Positions 23,684 to 32,777 are shown, counted from the first letter of the stretch. The stretch: DNA of 64,000 nt from Oscillospiraceae bacterium (GCA_004555865.1 SFJO01000001.1:124001-188000); one strand, 5' to 3'. Notes: generated from the sequence alone by a model not told the origin. Numbers and translations: made by a program.

Positions 23684-24777
23684 CCCAGCACCTTCTGCAC
23701 CATGTTCAGGGCGCTTTCGATCACCTTGTCCATGTCGTAGTATTTGTACTCGCCCAGACGGCCGCCGAAGATCACGCCGCCCTCGGCATCGGCCAGAGCC
23801 TTGTACTGCTGGTACAGCGCGCCGTTCTTTTCGTCGTTGACGGGGTAGTACGGCTCATCGCCGGGCTTCCACTCGGCGCTGTACTCCCGGCTGATGACCG
23901 TTTTGGGCTGGGTGCCGAACTCAAAGTGCTTGTGCTCAATGATGCGGGTGTAGGGGGTCTCGGCATCGGTGTAGTTCACCACCGCATTGCCCTGATAGTT
24001 GGGCATATCCAGCACTTCGGTCTCAAAGCGCACGCTGCGGTATTCCAGCGCGCCCAGCTTATAGCCAAAGTATGCGTCGATGGGGCCGGTGTACACCACG
24101 GTTTTTGCCAGGGTGCTCAGGTTCTCCCGGTCAGCCAGATAATCCACGCCCAAGCGCACCTCAATGCCGTCCAGCAGCTTTTCCACCAGTGCGGTGTAGC
24201 CGCCCACGGGGATGCCCTGGTACTTGTCGTTAAAGTAGTTGTTGTCGTAGATCAGGCGCACGGGCAGCCGCTTGATGATAAAGGCGGGCAGCTGATCGCA
24301 GGGGCGGCCCCACTGCTTTTCGGTGTAGCCCTTGATGAGCTTCTCGTAAATGTCGGTGCCCACCAGGCTGATGGCCTGCTCCTCCAGGTTTTGGGGGTTC
24401 TCCACGTGGGCGGCGGCCTTCTGCTCTTCGATCTTGGCCTGCGCCTCGGCGGGGGTGATCACACCCCACATCTTGTTGAAGGTGTTCATATTGAAGGGCA
24501 GGTTGTACAGCTCGCCCTTATAGTTGGCCACCGGGCTGTTGGTGTAGCGGTTGAACTCGGCCAGCGCGTTCACATAGTCCCACACCTGCTTGTTGGAGGT
24601 GTGGAAGATGTGGGCGCCGTACTCGTGCACCTGAATGCCCTCGATCTCTTTGGTGTAGATGTTGCCGGCAATGTGATCCCGCTTGTCAATGACAACGCAA
24701 GTCTTGCCGGCCTTTTTGGCCTCGTGGGCAAATACCGCGCCGTACAGGCCGGCGCCTACAATCAGATAATCCACCAT
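23680..24777 (-). CDS. glf: UDP-galactopyranose mutase
   Basis: Flavoenzyme that converts UDP-galactopyranose to UDP-galactofuranose, precursor of Galf-containing glycans. Its 365 residues are standard. The N-terminal FAD fold has DYLIVGAGLYGAVFAHEAKKAGKTCVVID, followed by AGNIYTKEIEGIQVHEYGAHIFHTSNKQVWDYVN and the conserved YTEKQWGRPCDQLPAFIIKRLPVR. The C-terminal GGRLGEYKYYDMDKVIESAL is also diagnostic. Start ATG 24775-24777 with AAGGAG upstream; the longer in-frame reading to 24837 has no site. Central gene of a three-gene minus-strand cluster. Confidence 0.97.
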   Translation of the reverse strand: MVDYLIVGAGLYGAVFAHEAKKAGKTCVVIDKRDHIAGNIYTKEIEGIQVHEYGAHIFHTSNKQVWDYVNALAEFNRYTNSPVANYKGELYNLPFNMNTFNKMWGVITPAEAQAKIEEQKAAAHVENPQNLEEQAISLVGTDIYEKLIKGYTEKQWGRPCDQLPAFIIKRLPVRLIYDNNYFNDKYQGIPVGGYTALVEKLLDGIEVRLGVDYLADRENLSTLAKTVVYTGPIDAYFGYKLGALEYRSVRFETEVLDMPNYQGNAVVNYTDAETPYTRIIEHKHFEFGTQPKTVISREYSAEWKPGDEPYYPVNDEKNGALYQQYKALADAEGGVIFGGRLGEYKYYDMDKVIESALNMVQKVLG

Positions 24778-24833
24778 GATGGTTTTCTCCTTTTCAGACT
24801 CCGCTTCTGCACACAGGCGGCAAAAGCAGTGAT

Positions 24834-26270
24834 TCACTTGGTTGCATGAGCGTGGCCATGCTGCAACTGTTCCTTGTTAACCATACCACCAAATACGGTC
24901 ATAAACAAGATGCGAATGTCCAGCCAGAAGCTCCAGTTCTCAATGTACCAGATGTCGCACTGCACACGGCCGTCAATGCTGGTGTCGCCCCGGAAGCCGT
25001 GCACCTGCGCCCAACCGGTAATGCCCGGCCGCACCTGGTGCTTGACCATGTACAGCGGCACCGACTCCTTGAACAACTCCACATAGTGCGGAATCTCCGG
25101 CCGCGGGCCGACCAGGCTCATCTCGCCCTTGAGCACATTGACCAGCTGGGGCAGCTCGTCGATGCTCAGCTTGCGGATGATGCTGCCGAACATGGTTTTG
25201 CGGTTGTCCTGGTTGGTGCTCCAAGCGGTGTCCTGCTCCTTGTTCACGGCCATGCTGCGGAATTTATACATCAGAAAGGGCTTTTTGTAGCGGCCCACCC
25301 GCTCCTGCTTGAAGATGATCGGCCCCGGGCCGGAAATCTTTACACCGATGGCCGTTGCCAGCATCAGCGGGCTGAGCACGACCAACCCGAACAGGCTGCC
25401 CGCAATGTCCACCGCGCGCTTCAGCGCTGCCGCGCCCAGATTGTCCAGCGGGGTGGCCCGGATGTTGATGAGCTTGCAGCCGCCCACCGTCTCCAGCGTG
25501 GCCCGGGCCGGAATGTAGTCGTTGTAGAAGGGAATGATGCACACCTTGGTGCCCTGCTTTTCGCAGGCGGAGATGACCACCGGCAGGAAGGGGTTCTCGT
25601 GCGCTTCCAGCGCCACCACCACCTCGTCAATGCCGATGCCCTCCAGCAGGCTTTCCAGGTCCTCATAATTGCCCAGGCGGGGAATGCCCATCACCTCATG
25701 GGCCTCCTTGGCCACATAGCCGTCCACATGGAAGCCGAAATGGGGTGCGTTGTGGACCGATTCCACATACTGCCGGGCCAGATGGCCGTTGCCCACCACG
25801 ATCACGTGCTTCTGGTTGTAGCCTCTGCGCCGGTAATAGCGCAGCACCGCCCGCACCACAATGCGCTTACAGCTGACCATCAAGGTGCTGATGGCGCAGA
25901 ACATCACCAGAACCAGGCTGGAAATGTCCCAGGTATTGAACCAGCCCCAGGATTTGATCAGGTACAGGCCCGAGGTGACCAGCAAAGTGCCCAGCACGTT
26001 GACCCATACCAGCATCCGAAGCTCCTGCCAGAGGGGCTTGTAGCGGAACGAGCCGTACAGCTGGGTGCAGTGGTAAGCCACCACCAGAAGCACACTGTAC
26101 ACCACGATGTACGCCAGATTGTGCAGCGTCCATTCGTCCTGAAGGGTAAAGCGGCCGCCGGGCAGAAGCTCCCAGCGGATATAGGTAGCGACGAGATACG
26201 CAAGAAAAATTAAAACGCCATCCAGCAAGCTGCTCAGCAGATTCAGCAGCTTTTGATTTCGTTTGATCAC
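24834..26270 (-). CDS. Exopolysaccharide polyprenyl glycosylphosphotransferase (initiating sugar transferase)
   Basis: Integral membrane phosphoglycosyltransferase that puts the first sugar phosphate on undecaprenyl phosphate, 478 residues. It has about four N-terminal transmembrane helices (LLNLLSSLLDGVLIFLAYLVATYI onward), a central Rossmann-like CoA-binding-type domain (KHVIVVGNGHLARQYV), one more helix, then the catalytic WbaP/CpsE domain: GPGPIIFKQERVGRYKKPFLMYKFRSM, SIDELPQLVNVLKGEMSLVGPRPE and RPGITGWAQVHGFRGD. The start is GTG at 26268-26270, decided by AAGGAGG nine bases upstream; the upstream in-frame extension lacks a site. Sits 56 bases before glf, probably cotranscribed. Confidence 0.93.
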   Translation of the reverse strand: MIKRNQKLLNLLSSLLDGVLIFLAYLVATYIRWELLPGGRFTLQDEWTLHNLAYIVVYSVLLVVAYHCTQLYGSFRYKPLWQELRMLVWVNVLGTLLVTSGLYLIKSWGWFNTWDISSLVLVMFCAISTLMVSCKRIVVRAVLRYYRRRGYNQKHVIVVGNGHLARQYVESVHNAPHFGFHVDGYVAKEAHEVMGIPRLGNYEDLESLLEGIGIDEVVVALEAHENPFLPVVISACEKQGTKVCIIPFYNDYIPARATLETVGGCKLINIRATPLDNLGAAALKRAVDIAGSLFGLVVLSPLMLATAIGVKISGPGPIIFKQERVGRYKKPFLMYKFRSMAVNKEQDTAWSTNQDNRKTMFGSIIRKLSIDELPQLVNVLKGEMSLVGPRPEIPHYVELFKESVPLYMVKHQVRPGITGWAQVHGFRGDTSIDGRVQCDIWYIENWSFWLDIRILFMTVFGGMVNKEQLQHGHAHATK

Positions 26271-26389
26271 AGAACGGTTCCTCCTTGAAGGATCGGGCCG
26301 GCACACATTGCACGCAGACTCAACCATTTTTTCGCGCTTCCGGCGTTCATTTCCCGCCGTTTGTGCCGTTTTTCTTCCCCGTGGCAACT

Positions 26390-26418
26390 ATTATACACGG
26401 TCATGCAACCCGTTTCCA
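26390..26418 (-). promoter_or_regulatory. Putative promoter of the galactofuranose/EPS cluster
   Basis: Minus-strand TGGAAA (26413-26418), 17 bases, TATAAT (26390-26395), about 115 bases upstream of the sugar transferase gene. The remainder of the gap 26419-26662 shows no gene or clear terminator that I can name. Confidence 0.5.
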
Positions 26419-26662
26419 GCAAAGCCGGCCGGGATTTTGTGCCTGTAAAAAGCAGCATTTTATCCAAAAATCTCATAGTTTCTTTGAGCAGTTTGCTGCT
26501 TTGTCTGTTCTGTATTCTCAAAATTCAGCGATGTTAGATAACTTTTTGAGAAAATCACGCCGTTGTTTCTTTTAAGACGAAAATCGCCGCCGAATTATTT
26601 CAGGCTTTTCCTGCAAAAAGATGACAATTTTATTTCAATTTTCCCGCCTTTCTCCAAACATT

Positions 26663-27847
26663 TCACGATCCATCGGTATTTCCCCGCACCATCGGCTGGG
26701 TGTACGCCAGCCCCATGGGGGCGGGCCGGCAGCGGCACAGGGCGGCCAGATCGCAAGCGGCGCTGTGGGCTTGGGCCGCGGTCCGGCACGCCGGGCTTTG
26801 TGCTTCAAGGCGGGCCATGCTGGCCCCGGCCGGCAGGGCGGCCCCCTTCAGCAGGGCCATCCCGCCGGGGGCCGCCCCCCACACGTGCAGATAGGGTGGC
26901 AGTGCCGGGAGCTGATCGTCGTAGCCCAGGGCGGCGTCCAACACCAGACGGCGAAGCCGCGCATGGGCATACCGCTTGGTTTTCATCCGCTCATATAATG
27001 AGGTAAGGGAGGGCGCGTCATGCACGGCGGCGGCCAGTCGCCGATCCAGCCCTTCCCCGGCCCCCCGCACCCGGGAAAAGTCCTCCCGCGCCCGCAGGCG
27101 GGACAAAACCGCCACGCTGAAGGCCGCCGGGTCGGTCATCTGCCCTTCCCCGGCCGCCGCCTGATAGCGGGCCAGCGCCGGGGCGGGCAGCCAGCGGGCC
27201 GCTTCCGCCCAGTCACCCCGCAAAAGGCACGCCCGAATGTAGCTGGCGCTGGCAAAGCCGCCCGCCGGGGCGTCGGCCCCATGGGCCGCCCCCAGCCGGG
27301 GCAGGGGCAGGGGCACAAGGTGGCTGTTCTGGGCCAGAATGGCCTTGCAGTATTCCACCCCCAGATTGTTGTTCGGGCTGGCCAGAATCTCCCCCGCAGG
27401 CGGGTAAAGGCACTGCGCCGCGACCGCCCGGGCGGCGGCAAAGGGGCGGCCGTCCGCCAGCTGTTCCCGCACCAGCGGGCCGAACTCCGGCGCAAGCAGC
27501 GCCCGGGCTGTGTTCATCAGGGCCTCGCCGTCCGGCGTTTCGGCCCCGAAGGCCAGCACCTGCGTGCCGGGCAGGGCACTGAGCAAGGCCACGCCCGCCG
27601 CGGCAAAGCCCTCGGCGCTCTGGCAAGCCCACGGGGCAGGAATTCCCACCACCAGACTGGCCCCGCCCTCCAGGGCGGCCGCCGCCCGCACCGGGGCAGG
27701 CAGCAGGGCCAGGGTACCCCGCTGCACCACCGGGCCGCTCATGGCCACGGCCACCTGGTCAAATCCCCGGCGGCGCAGCTCGGCCAGCTGCCAGGCGTGC
27801 CCGGCGTGAAACGGGTCGTATTCAGCGATCAACGCAGCAATCGACAT
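26663..27847 (-). CDS. tmcAL: tRNA(Met) cytidine acetate ligase
   Basis: Cytoplasmic HIGH-type nucleotidyltransferase-fold enzyme that uses ATP and acetate to make N4-acetylcytidine at the wobble base of elongator tRNA-Met; 394 residues (family about 380-420). Features are the N-terminal IAEYDPFHAGHAWQLAELRR, the phosphate loop MSGPVVQRGTLALL, and the conserved SPNNNLGVEYCKAILAQNS. Start ATG 27845-27847; a longer frame to 27994 overlaps ackA. It is divergent from ackA, the acetate kinase gene, and the two -10 boxes share one palindrome, so both genes of acetate use are transcribed from the same site. Confidence 0.92.
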   Translation of the reverse strand: MSIAALIAEYDPFHAGHAWQLAELRRRGFDQVAVAMSGPVVQRGTLALLPAPVRAAAALEGGASLVVGIPAPWACQSAEGFAAAGVALLSALPGTQVLAFGAETPDGEALMNTARALLAPEFGPLVREQLADGRPFAAARAVAAQCLYPPAGEILASPNNNLGVEYCKAILAQNSHLVPLPLPRLGAAHGADAPAGGFASASYIRACLLRGDWAEAARWLPAPALARYQAAAGEGQMTDPAAFSVAVLSRLRAREDFSRVRGAGEGLDRRLAAAVHDAPSLTSLYERMKTKRYAHARLRRLVLDAALGYDDQLPALPPYLHVWGAAPGGMALLKGAALPAGASMARLEAQSPACRTAAQAHSAACDLAALCRCRPAPMGLAYTQPMVRGNTDGS

Positions 27848-27883
27848 GGAGTTTGTCTCCTTTTTAACGTAACCTCTTATGGG

Positions 27884-27912
27884 TTGAAAAAGCCCAGTAA
27901 CCATTATATAAT
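27884..27912 (+). promoter_or_regulatory. Promoter of ackA, with overlapping divergent -10 for tmcAL
   Basis: Plus strand TTGAAA (27884-27889), 17 bases, TATAAT (27907-27912). The -10 lies in the perfect palindrome CCATTATATAATGG (27901-27914), which also gives TATAAT on the minus strand (27903-27908), so the tmcAL promoter probably overlaps. Confidence 0.75.
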
Positions 27913-27993
27913 GGAAATGACGGATTGAAAATCCCTGGCTGTGCGGGTGCGACCCTGCCCGGCCCGCAAAATGAAACGGAGGAAAACAAACCA

Positions 27994-29196
27994 ATGAAAG
28001 TTCTGGTTATCAATTGCGGCTCTTCTTCTCTGAAGTATCAGCTGCTTGATATGGAGACCGAGAAGGTCTTGTGCAAGGGCCTGTGCGAGCGCATCGGCGG
28101 CGAAGGCAGCTGCATCACCCATCAGGTGGGCGGCAACAAGATGAAGGCCGACGCTCCCTTCCCCTCTCACACCGAAGCGTTTGCCAAGCTGGTTGAGATG
28201 ATGACCGAAGGCGAAGGCAAGGTCATCGACAGCATCAACGAGATCGACGCCATCGGCCATCGCTGCGTGCACGGCGGCGAGAAGTTCCAGAAGAGCTGCC
28301 TGGTGACCGACGAAGTCATCAAGACCATTGATGAGCTGTCTCCCCTGGCCCCCCTGCACAACCCCGCCTGCCTGCTGGGCCTGAAGGCCTCCCGCGAGGT
28401 GTTCGGCATGGATAAGCCCAACGTGGTCGTGTTTGATACCGCCTTCCACAGCACCATGCCCCCCAAGGCTTACATGTACCCCCTGCCCTACGAGTACTAT
28501 CAGGAGTACGGTGTCCGCCGCTACGGCTTCCACGGCACCAGCCACAAGTACGTCAGCCTGAAGGCTGCTGAGTACATGGGCCAGCATCCCAAGGATCTGA
28601 AGATCATCACCTGCCATCTGGGCAACGGTTCCTCCATCGCCGCCGTGAAGCGCGGCCAGGTGGTGGATACCTCCATGGGCATGACTCCTCTGGCCGGCCT
28701 GATGATGGGCACCCGCTGCGGCGACATCGACCCCAGCGTGGTGAACTACCTGAAGTACAGCCTGGGCATCACCGGCCATGAGCTGGATGAGATCCTGAAC
28801 AAGAAGTCCGGTCTGGCCGGCGTTTCCGGCGTGCCCAGCGGCGACAAGCGCGACATTGAGGCCGCTGCTTCTGCCGGCGACAAGCGCGCTCAGCTGGCTC
28901 AGGATATGCTGAACTACCAGATCAAGAAGTACATCGGCTCCTACGCGGTGGCCATGGGCGGCGTTGACTGCCTGGTGTTCACCGGCGGCATCGGCGAGCA
29001 TGACGCTCAGCTGCGTGAGGCCGTCTGCGAGGGTCTGGACTTCCTGGGCATCCGCATCAATGTGGACAAGAACCAGAACTGCCACGGCGACGTGTGCGAC
29101 ATCACCGGCTGGCGCGGCGATGTGTGCGTGCTGGTCATCGCCACCGATGAGGAGCTGATGATCGCCCGCGAGACCAAGCAGGTTGTCGAGGAGTAA
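27994..29196 (+). CDS. ackA: Acetate kinase
   Basis: Converts acetyl phosphate plus ADP to acetate plus ATP (reversible), the substrate-level phosphorylation step of acetate fermentation. Its 400 residues match the family. Motifs are VLVINCGSSSLKYQLLD at the N-terminus (ASKHA fold), HRCVHGGE, VFDTAFHSTMP, RYGFHGTSHKYV, ITCHLGNGSSIAAV, DTSMGMTPLAGLMMGTRCGDIDP and FTGGIGEHDAQLREAVC. Codon use is strongly biased (AAG, CTG, GGC), as in highly expressed genes. Start ATG 27994-27996 with CGGAGG upstream. No pta gene is in the window. Confidence 0.98.
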   Translation: MKVLVINCGSSSLKYQLLDMETEKVLCKGLCERIGGEGSCITHQVGGNKMKADAPFPSHTEAFAKLVEMMTEGEGKVIDSINEIDAIGHRCVHGGEKFQKSCLVTDEVIKTIDELSPLAPLHNPACLLGLKASREVFGMDKPNVVVFDTAFHSTMPPKAYMYPLPYEYYQEYGVRRYGFHGTSHKYVSLKAAEYMGQHPKDLKIITCHLGNGSSIAAVKRGQVVDTSMGMTPLAGLMMGTRCGDIDPSVVNYLKYSLGITGHELDEILNKKSGLAGVSGVPSGDKRDIEAAASAGDKRAQLAQDMLNYQIKKYIGSYAVAMGGVDCLVFTGGIGEHDAQLREAVCEGLDFLGIRINVDKNQNCHGDVCDITGWRGDVCVLVIATDEELMIARETKQVVEE

Positions 29197-29225
29197 TCGC
29201 TTCCCTGCTTCATCCTCTGCCTTTT

Positions 29226-29257
29226 GGGGCCTGTGCATTTTTGCACAGGCCCTTTTT
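29226..29257 (+). terminator. Terminator of ackA
   Basis: GGGCCTGTGCA-TTTT-TGCACAGGCCC followed by TTTTTG. The following 29258-29455 holds no gene that I can support. Confidence 0.92.
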
Positions 29258-29455
29258 GTGTGCCTTTTTTGCCGTTTCGCACCGTTTTCACCGTTTGATG
29301 CCGCCCCCAGCCGGGCGGCCTTTTTTGCACGCCTCATTTTTCAAAAATTCGATGTTCCGCAAATTTTATTTGTGCTTTTTCACCGTTTCGCCCAAAGCCG
29401 CCGCCCCATTGCCCAAATCCGTCAAATTGTCGTGCTGTTTTAGCCTGTGAATGGC

Positions 29456-29483
29456 TTTACAAACCTTTTACTTTCATTATAAT
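29456..29483 (+). promoter_or_regulatory. Promoter of the VTC-DUF4956-CotH operon
   Basis: TTTACA (29456-29461), 16 bases, TATAAT (29478-29483), about 90 bases upstream of the VTC gene. Confidence 0.65.
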
Positions 29484-29575
29484 GATATTTGGCCTCGATG
29501 TTCGGTATTTTTTGGCCGTACATCGACGCTCCTTCTTTTTTCAACCGAACTTATAACCATCAGGAAGTCACGTTT

Positions 29576-30322
29576 ATGGAATACCGCAACGAGTGGAAAT
29601 ACCTGGTCACCGGCGGTGACCTGGCCATCCTGCGCGCCCGCCTGAATGTGGTTCTGCGGCCCGACGCCCACCAGACCGGGGCGGTGTACTGCATCCGAAG
29701 CCTGTACTTTGATGACGCGCGGGACAGTGCCCTGCGGGAAAACGAGGACGGCGTGGACGCCCGCCGCAAGTTCCGCATCCGCATCTACAACGGCGACGCC
29801 AGCCACATGAACCTGGAGATCAAGGAAAAACTCCACGGCTACACCAAAAAGACCGGCTGCCCCCTCACCCGGGAACAGGCCGACCGCATTCTGGCCGGGC
29901 TGCCCCCGCGCATTGAGGCCGGCACCCCCGCGCCGCTGAACCTGCTGGCCGTGGAAATGCAGCTGAACCGGCTGCGCCCGGTGGTGATTGTGGACTATGA
30001 GCGCACCGCCTATGTGGGCAGGCTGGGCAATGTGCGCATTACGCTGGACCAGAACATTGCCGGAAGCGCCGATGTGGGGCAATTTTTTGACCCGCGCCCG
30101 GCCCTGCACCCCATTCTCCCCCCAGGCCAGCATGTGCTGGAGGTTAAATTTGACGAGTTTTTGCCCGCCCCCATTGCCGACGTGCTGGAGCTGGGTGAGA
30201 TGCAGCGCATCTCGTTCTCAAAATATACACTTTGCCGCGAAGCCCTTGGCCCCGGCGTGAAAGGAACTTTGTATGAGCATCAAGGACGCAATCAAGAAAT
30301 CCGTTTTGCAGGAATTTACTGA
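29576..30322 (+). CDS. VTC domain polyphosphate polymerase-like protein
   Basis: A 248-residue protein of the VTC/CYTH superfamily (catalytic domain of the yeast vacuolar polyphosphate polymerase). Substrate-binding residues of the tunnel fold are recognisable in order: YRNEWKYLV, CIRSLYFDDA, RKFRIRIYNG, NLEIKEKLHGYTKK, VIVDYERTAYVGRLGNVRITLDQNI, VLEVKFDEFLPAPI and SFSKYTLCREAL. The Lys/Arg ladder and Glu pair are intact, so it may make polyphosphate. Start ATG 29576-29578 with AGGAAG upstream. The last 50 bases overlap the next gene in another frame, so they are translationally coupled. Confidence 0.9.
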   Translation: MEYRNEWKYLVTGGDLAILRARLNVVLRPDAHQTGAVYCIRSLYFDDARDSALRENEDGVDARRKFRIRIYNGDASHMNLEIKEKLHGYTKKTGCPLTREQADRILAGLPPRIEAGTPAPLNLLAVEMQLNRLRPVVIVDYERTAYVGRLGNVRITLDQNIAGSADVGQFFDPRPALHPILPPGQHVLEVKFDEFLPAPIADVLELGEMQRISFSKYTLCREALGPGVKGTLYEHQGRNQEIRFAGIY

Positions 30323-30947
30323 CCCCGCCGTTACCATGGGCGACATCGCCGCCGCCCTGGGCATGGCCGCCGTGCTGGCCCTGTACATCTATCTGATTTA
30401 CAAGCTGGTCACCCGCAGCGCCTTTTATTCCCGGGACTTCAACAAGAGCCTGGCCATGCTTCCGGTGATCACCGCCGGCATTCTGCTGGCCATGCAGAGC
30501 AGCTTCGTCATCTCGCTGGGCAGCGTGGGTGCGCTGTCCATCGTCCGCTTCCGCAATGCGGTCAAAGATCCCATGGATCTGGTGTTCCTGTTCTGGTCCA
30601 TCAGCATCGGCATTGTGTGCGGCGCTAAGCTGTACGCCCTGGCCATTCTGCTGAGCCTGGTGCTCACGGTGCTGGTGTTTGTGCTGGATCTCATTCCGGC
30701 TGCCAAATCCCCCATGCTGCTGGTGATGAACGGCAGCGACGCCAGCGTGGAAGCCGCCCTGCAGCCCATTCTGAAGCAGCAGGCCAAGGCCGCCCATGTG
30801 AAGAGCCGCAACCTGACCACCGCCGGCATTGACCTGATCGTGGAACTGCGCCCCAACGATCCCCCCGCTCTGGTGCAGGCCTGCGCCGCCCTGCCGGGTG
30901 TGCAGAGCGTGAGCCTGCTGGACCACGACGGCCAGATTCGCTATTGA
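30273..30947 (+). CDS. DUF4956 domain membrane protein
   Basis: A 224-residue inner-membrane protein. It has three to four hydrophobic segments in the first half (MGDIAAALGMAAVLALYIYLIYKLV, MLPVITAGILLAMQ, VFLFWSISIGIVCGAKLYALAILLSLVLTVLVFVLDL) and the DUF4956 signature SLGSVGALSIVRFRNAVKDPMDLVFLFW. A soluble C-terminal ferredoxin-like domain of about 80 residues follows. It is characteristically paired with VTC-type polymerases and CotH-like proteins. It may be a membrane scaffold or channel for the product, but its function is not established. Starts inside the VTC gene with GGAAC-type spacing and ATG 30273-30275. Confidence 0.9.
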   Translation: MSIKDAIKKSVLQEFTDPAVTMGDIAAALGMAAVLALYIYLIYKLVTRSAFYSRDFNKSLAMLPVITAGILLAMQSSFVISLGSVGALSIVRFRNAVKDPMDLVFLFWSISIGIVCGAKLYALAILLSLVLTVLVFVLDLIPAAKSPMLLVMNGSDASVEAALQPILKQQAKAAHVKSRNLTTAGIDLIVELRPNDPPALVQACAALPGVQSVSLLDHDGQIRY

Positions 30948-31059
30948 TGAGTTTTTTGTGACCGAGCCGGGCAGCCGATTCCCCAAAAGCGCGCATTTAC
31001 CGCCGCTTTTCTGGGCCGCTGCCTGTTGCCCGGTACTTTTTTGTATTGTGAGGTGCTGT

Positions 31060-32709
31060 ATGCACAGGCGTTTCAAATATTGGCTGCTGGCCGGGGCCAT
31101 TGCCGCACTGTCCCTGCTGCTGTGGCTGGCCCCGCATCTAGCGGAGGGCCAGCCGTTGGGTGTGCGCTTTCTTTCCGACGAAGCCTGGCAGCAGCTCACC
31201 GAAAACGCTCAGCCCGCCGGCGAAGCGCTGCCGCTGTGCTGGAACGGGGCGGAGCTGCCCTGTTCCGAGGGCATTTACCGGCTGTCCCAGTCATTGGCCT
31301 CGGAGGGCTGGACCGGCCAGCTGACCAGCGCCGCCGGGGACCTTTCGGTGCAGGCCAGCGCCTGGGCCGACCGGGCCGACCGGATTGAGGACGGCAAAAT
31401 TCTTCAGGTGGCGGCCAAACGCGGCAGCCGGGTGGTGCTGTATCAGCTTCAGATCTCCGGCCTGCCCATCCTCTCCATCACCGGCGATGAGCTGTACCCC
31501 AAAGATGACCCGCTGGACGAGAGCAGCAGCATCGACGAGGGTTCCGGCTCTCTGGTGCTGCTGGAGCCGGACCAGAACACGGTGTTTACCTCCCAGATGG
31601 AGTGGAGTCTGCGCGGGCATTCCACCTACTGGGCGCCCAAGCACAACTACCACCTGAAGCTGAAAAAATCCAACGGCAGAAAGCGCAATGCCAGCCTGCT
31701 AGGAATGCGCAGCGATGAGGACTGGCTGCTGTACAGCCTGAGCACCGACCCCTCCCGCGCAAAAGAGATGACCTGCATCACCCTGTGGAACGAGCTGGCC
31801 GCCCAGACCGAATGGGACTACCCCACCTGCGAGATGGAGTATGTGGAGGTGTACATCAACGGCTCCTATGCCGGTTTGTACGGCCTGGCCAGCCCGGTGG
31901 ACAAAAAGAGCCTGAACCTTCCGGAAAACGGCAGGCTGTACAAGTGGCGCACCGCGTACCTGCCCTATATGGAAGAGGCCCAGGCGCTGGATTCCCTCAC
32001 CGAGCGCACCTGGGGTGACGAGCAGGCGGTCAAGCTGCTGTGGCCCAAAATGGTGCAGGCCGGCGACTGGACGCCCCTGAAAAATTACGCCATCGCCTTT
32101 TTGTACGAGCAGGCGGACGATTGGGACGAGGCCCTCTCCCTCATCGACCTGCGAAACCAGATCGACTCGGCCCTGTTTACCCAGTTCACCTGCGGGGTCG
32201 ACAACTTTCTCACCAACCGTATGTACGCCCAGTTTGAGCCGGACGGGCCGCTGTATCGCGTTCCCTGGGACCTGAATTACAGCCTGGGCGACGCTTCTTC
32301 CTCCTACGATTGGCTGAACCTGCGCCGCACCCTGCTGCCGGACCACGAGATCGACACCCTCTGGCGGCTGAACCCGGAGAAAACGACCCAGCTGCTGGCC
32401 CAGCGCTGGAGCGAGCTTCGCGCAAGCCTGTTCACCCCCGAACACGTGGAGGAGCTGCTGCGGAAAAACGCGGAACTGCTGCACTGGTCCGGCGCTTACG
32501 AGCGGGAGTACGCCCTGTGGGGTGAAAACGACGGCGTTGTAACCCACGTGAGCAACAGCGGCGGCAAGCCCTCCCTGCGCAGCGCCCTGAACCTGGAAGA
32601 AACTGTGGACTTTATCTACGAGCGCACGGAGTTTCTGGACGAAGCCATGGCTCAGTACACCCCGCCGGAACGGTACTGGAACTACTGGATGGAAGGGCTG
32701 GAAAGCTAA
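31060..32709 (+). CDS. CotH-like protein kinase family, membrane-anchored
   Basis: A 549-residue protein of the CotH kinase family (atypical kinases that phosphorylate spore coat proteins in Bacillus). Residues 5-25 form a signal anchor (FKYWLLAGAIAALSLLLWLAPHLA), and the catalytic fold lies in about 190-470. Segments include SLRGHSTYWAPKHNYHLKLKKSNGRKRNASLLGM (Lys region), RAKEMTCITLWNELAAQ, EYVEVYINGSYAGLYGLASPVDKKSLNLP, and VPWDLNYSLGDAS, equivalent to the Asp metal-binding motif. Start ATG 31060-31062 with GAGGTG upstream, 112 bases after DUF4956. Third gene of the module; its acceptor is unknown. Confidence 0.88.
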   Translation: MHRRFKYWLLAGAIAALSLLLWLAPHLAEGQPLGVRFLSDEAWQQLTENAQPAGEALPLCWNGAELPCSEGIYRLSQSLASEGWTGQLTSAAGDLSVQASAWADRADRIEDGKILQVAAKRGSRVVLYQLQISGLPILSITGDELYPKDDPLDESSSIDEGSGSLVLLEPDQNTVFTSQMEWSLRGHSTYWAPKHNYHLKLKKSNGRKRNASLLGMRSDEDWLLYSLSTDPSRAKEMTCITLWNELAAQTEWDYPTCEMEYVEVYINGSYAGLYGLASPVDKKSLNLPENGRLYKWRTAYLPYMEEAQALDSLTERTWGDEQAVKLLWPKMVQAGDWTPLKNYAIAFLYEQADDWDEALSLIDLRNQIDSALFTQFTCGVDNFLTNRMYAQFEPDGPLYRVPWDLNYSLGDASSSYDWLNLRRTLLPDHEIDTLWRLNPEKTTQLLAQRWSELRASLFTPEHVEELLRKNAELLHWSGAYEREYALWGENDGVVTHVSNSGGKPSLRSALNLEETVDFIYERTEFLDEAMAQYTPPERYWNYWMEGLES

Positions 32710-32726
32710 ACTTTTTTCAAAACGTC

Positions 32727-32766
32727 AAAAGCGGCGTGCAGAGATACCTCTGCACGCCGCTTTTTT
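32727..32766. terminator. Bidirectional terminator
   Basis: AAAAGCGGCGTGCAGA/TCTGCACGCCGCTTTT with loop GATACC; TTTTTTG on the plus strand and TTTTGACG on the minus strand. Confidence 0.9.
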
Positions 32767-32777
32767 GTTGTAATGGG

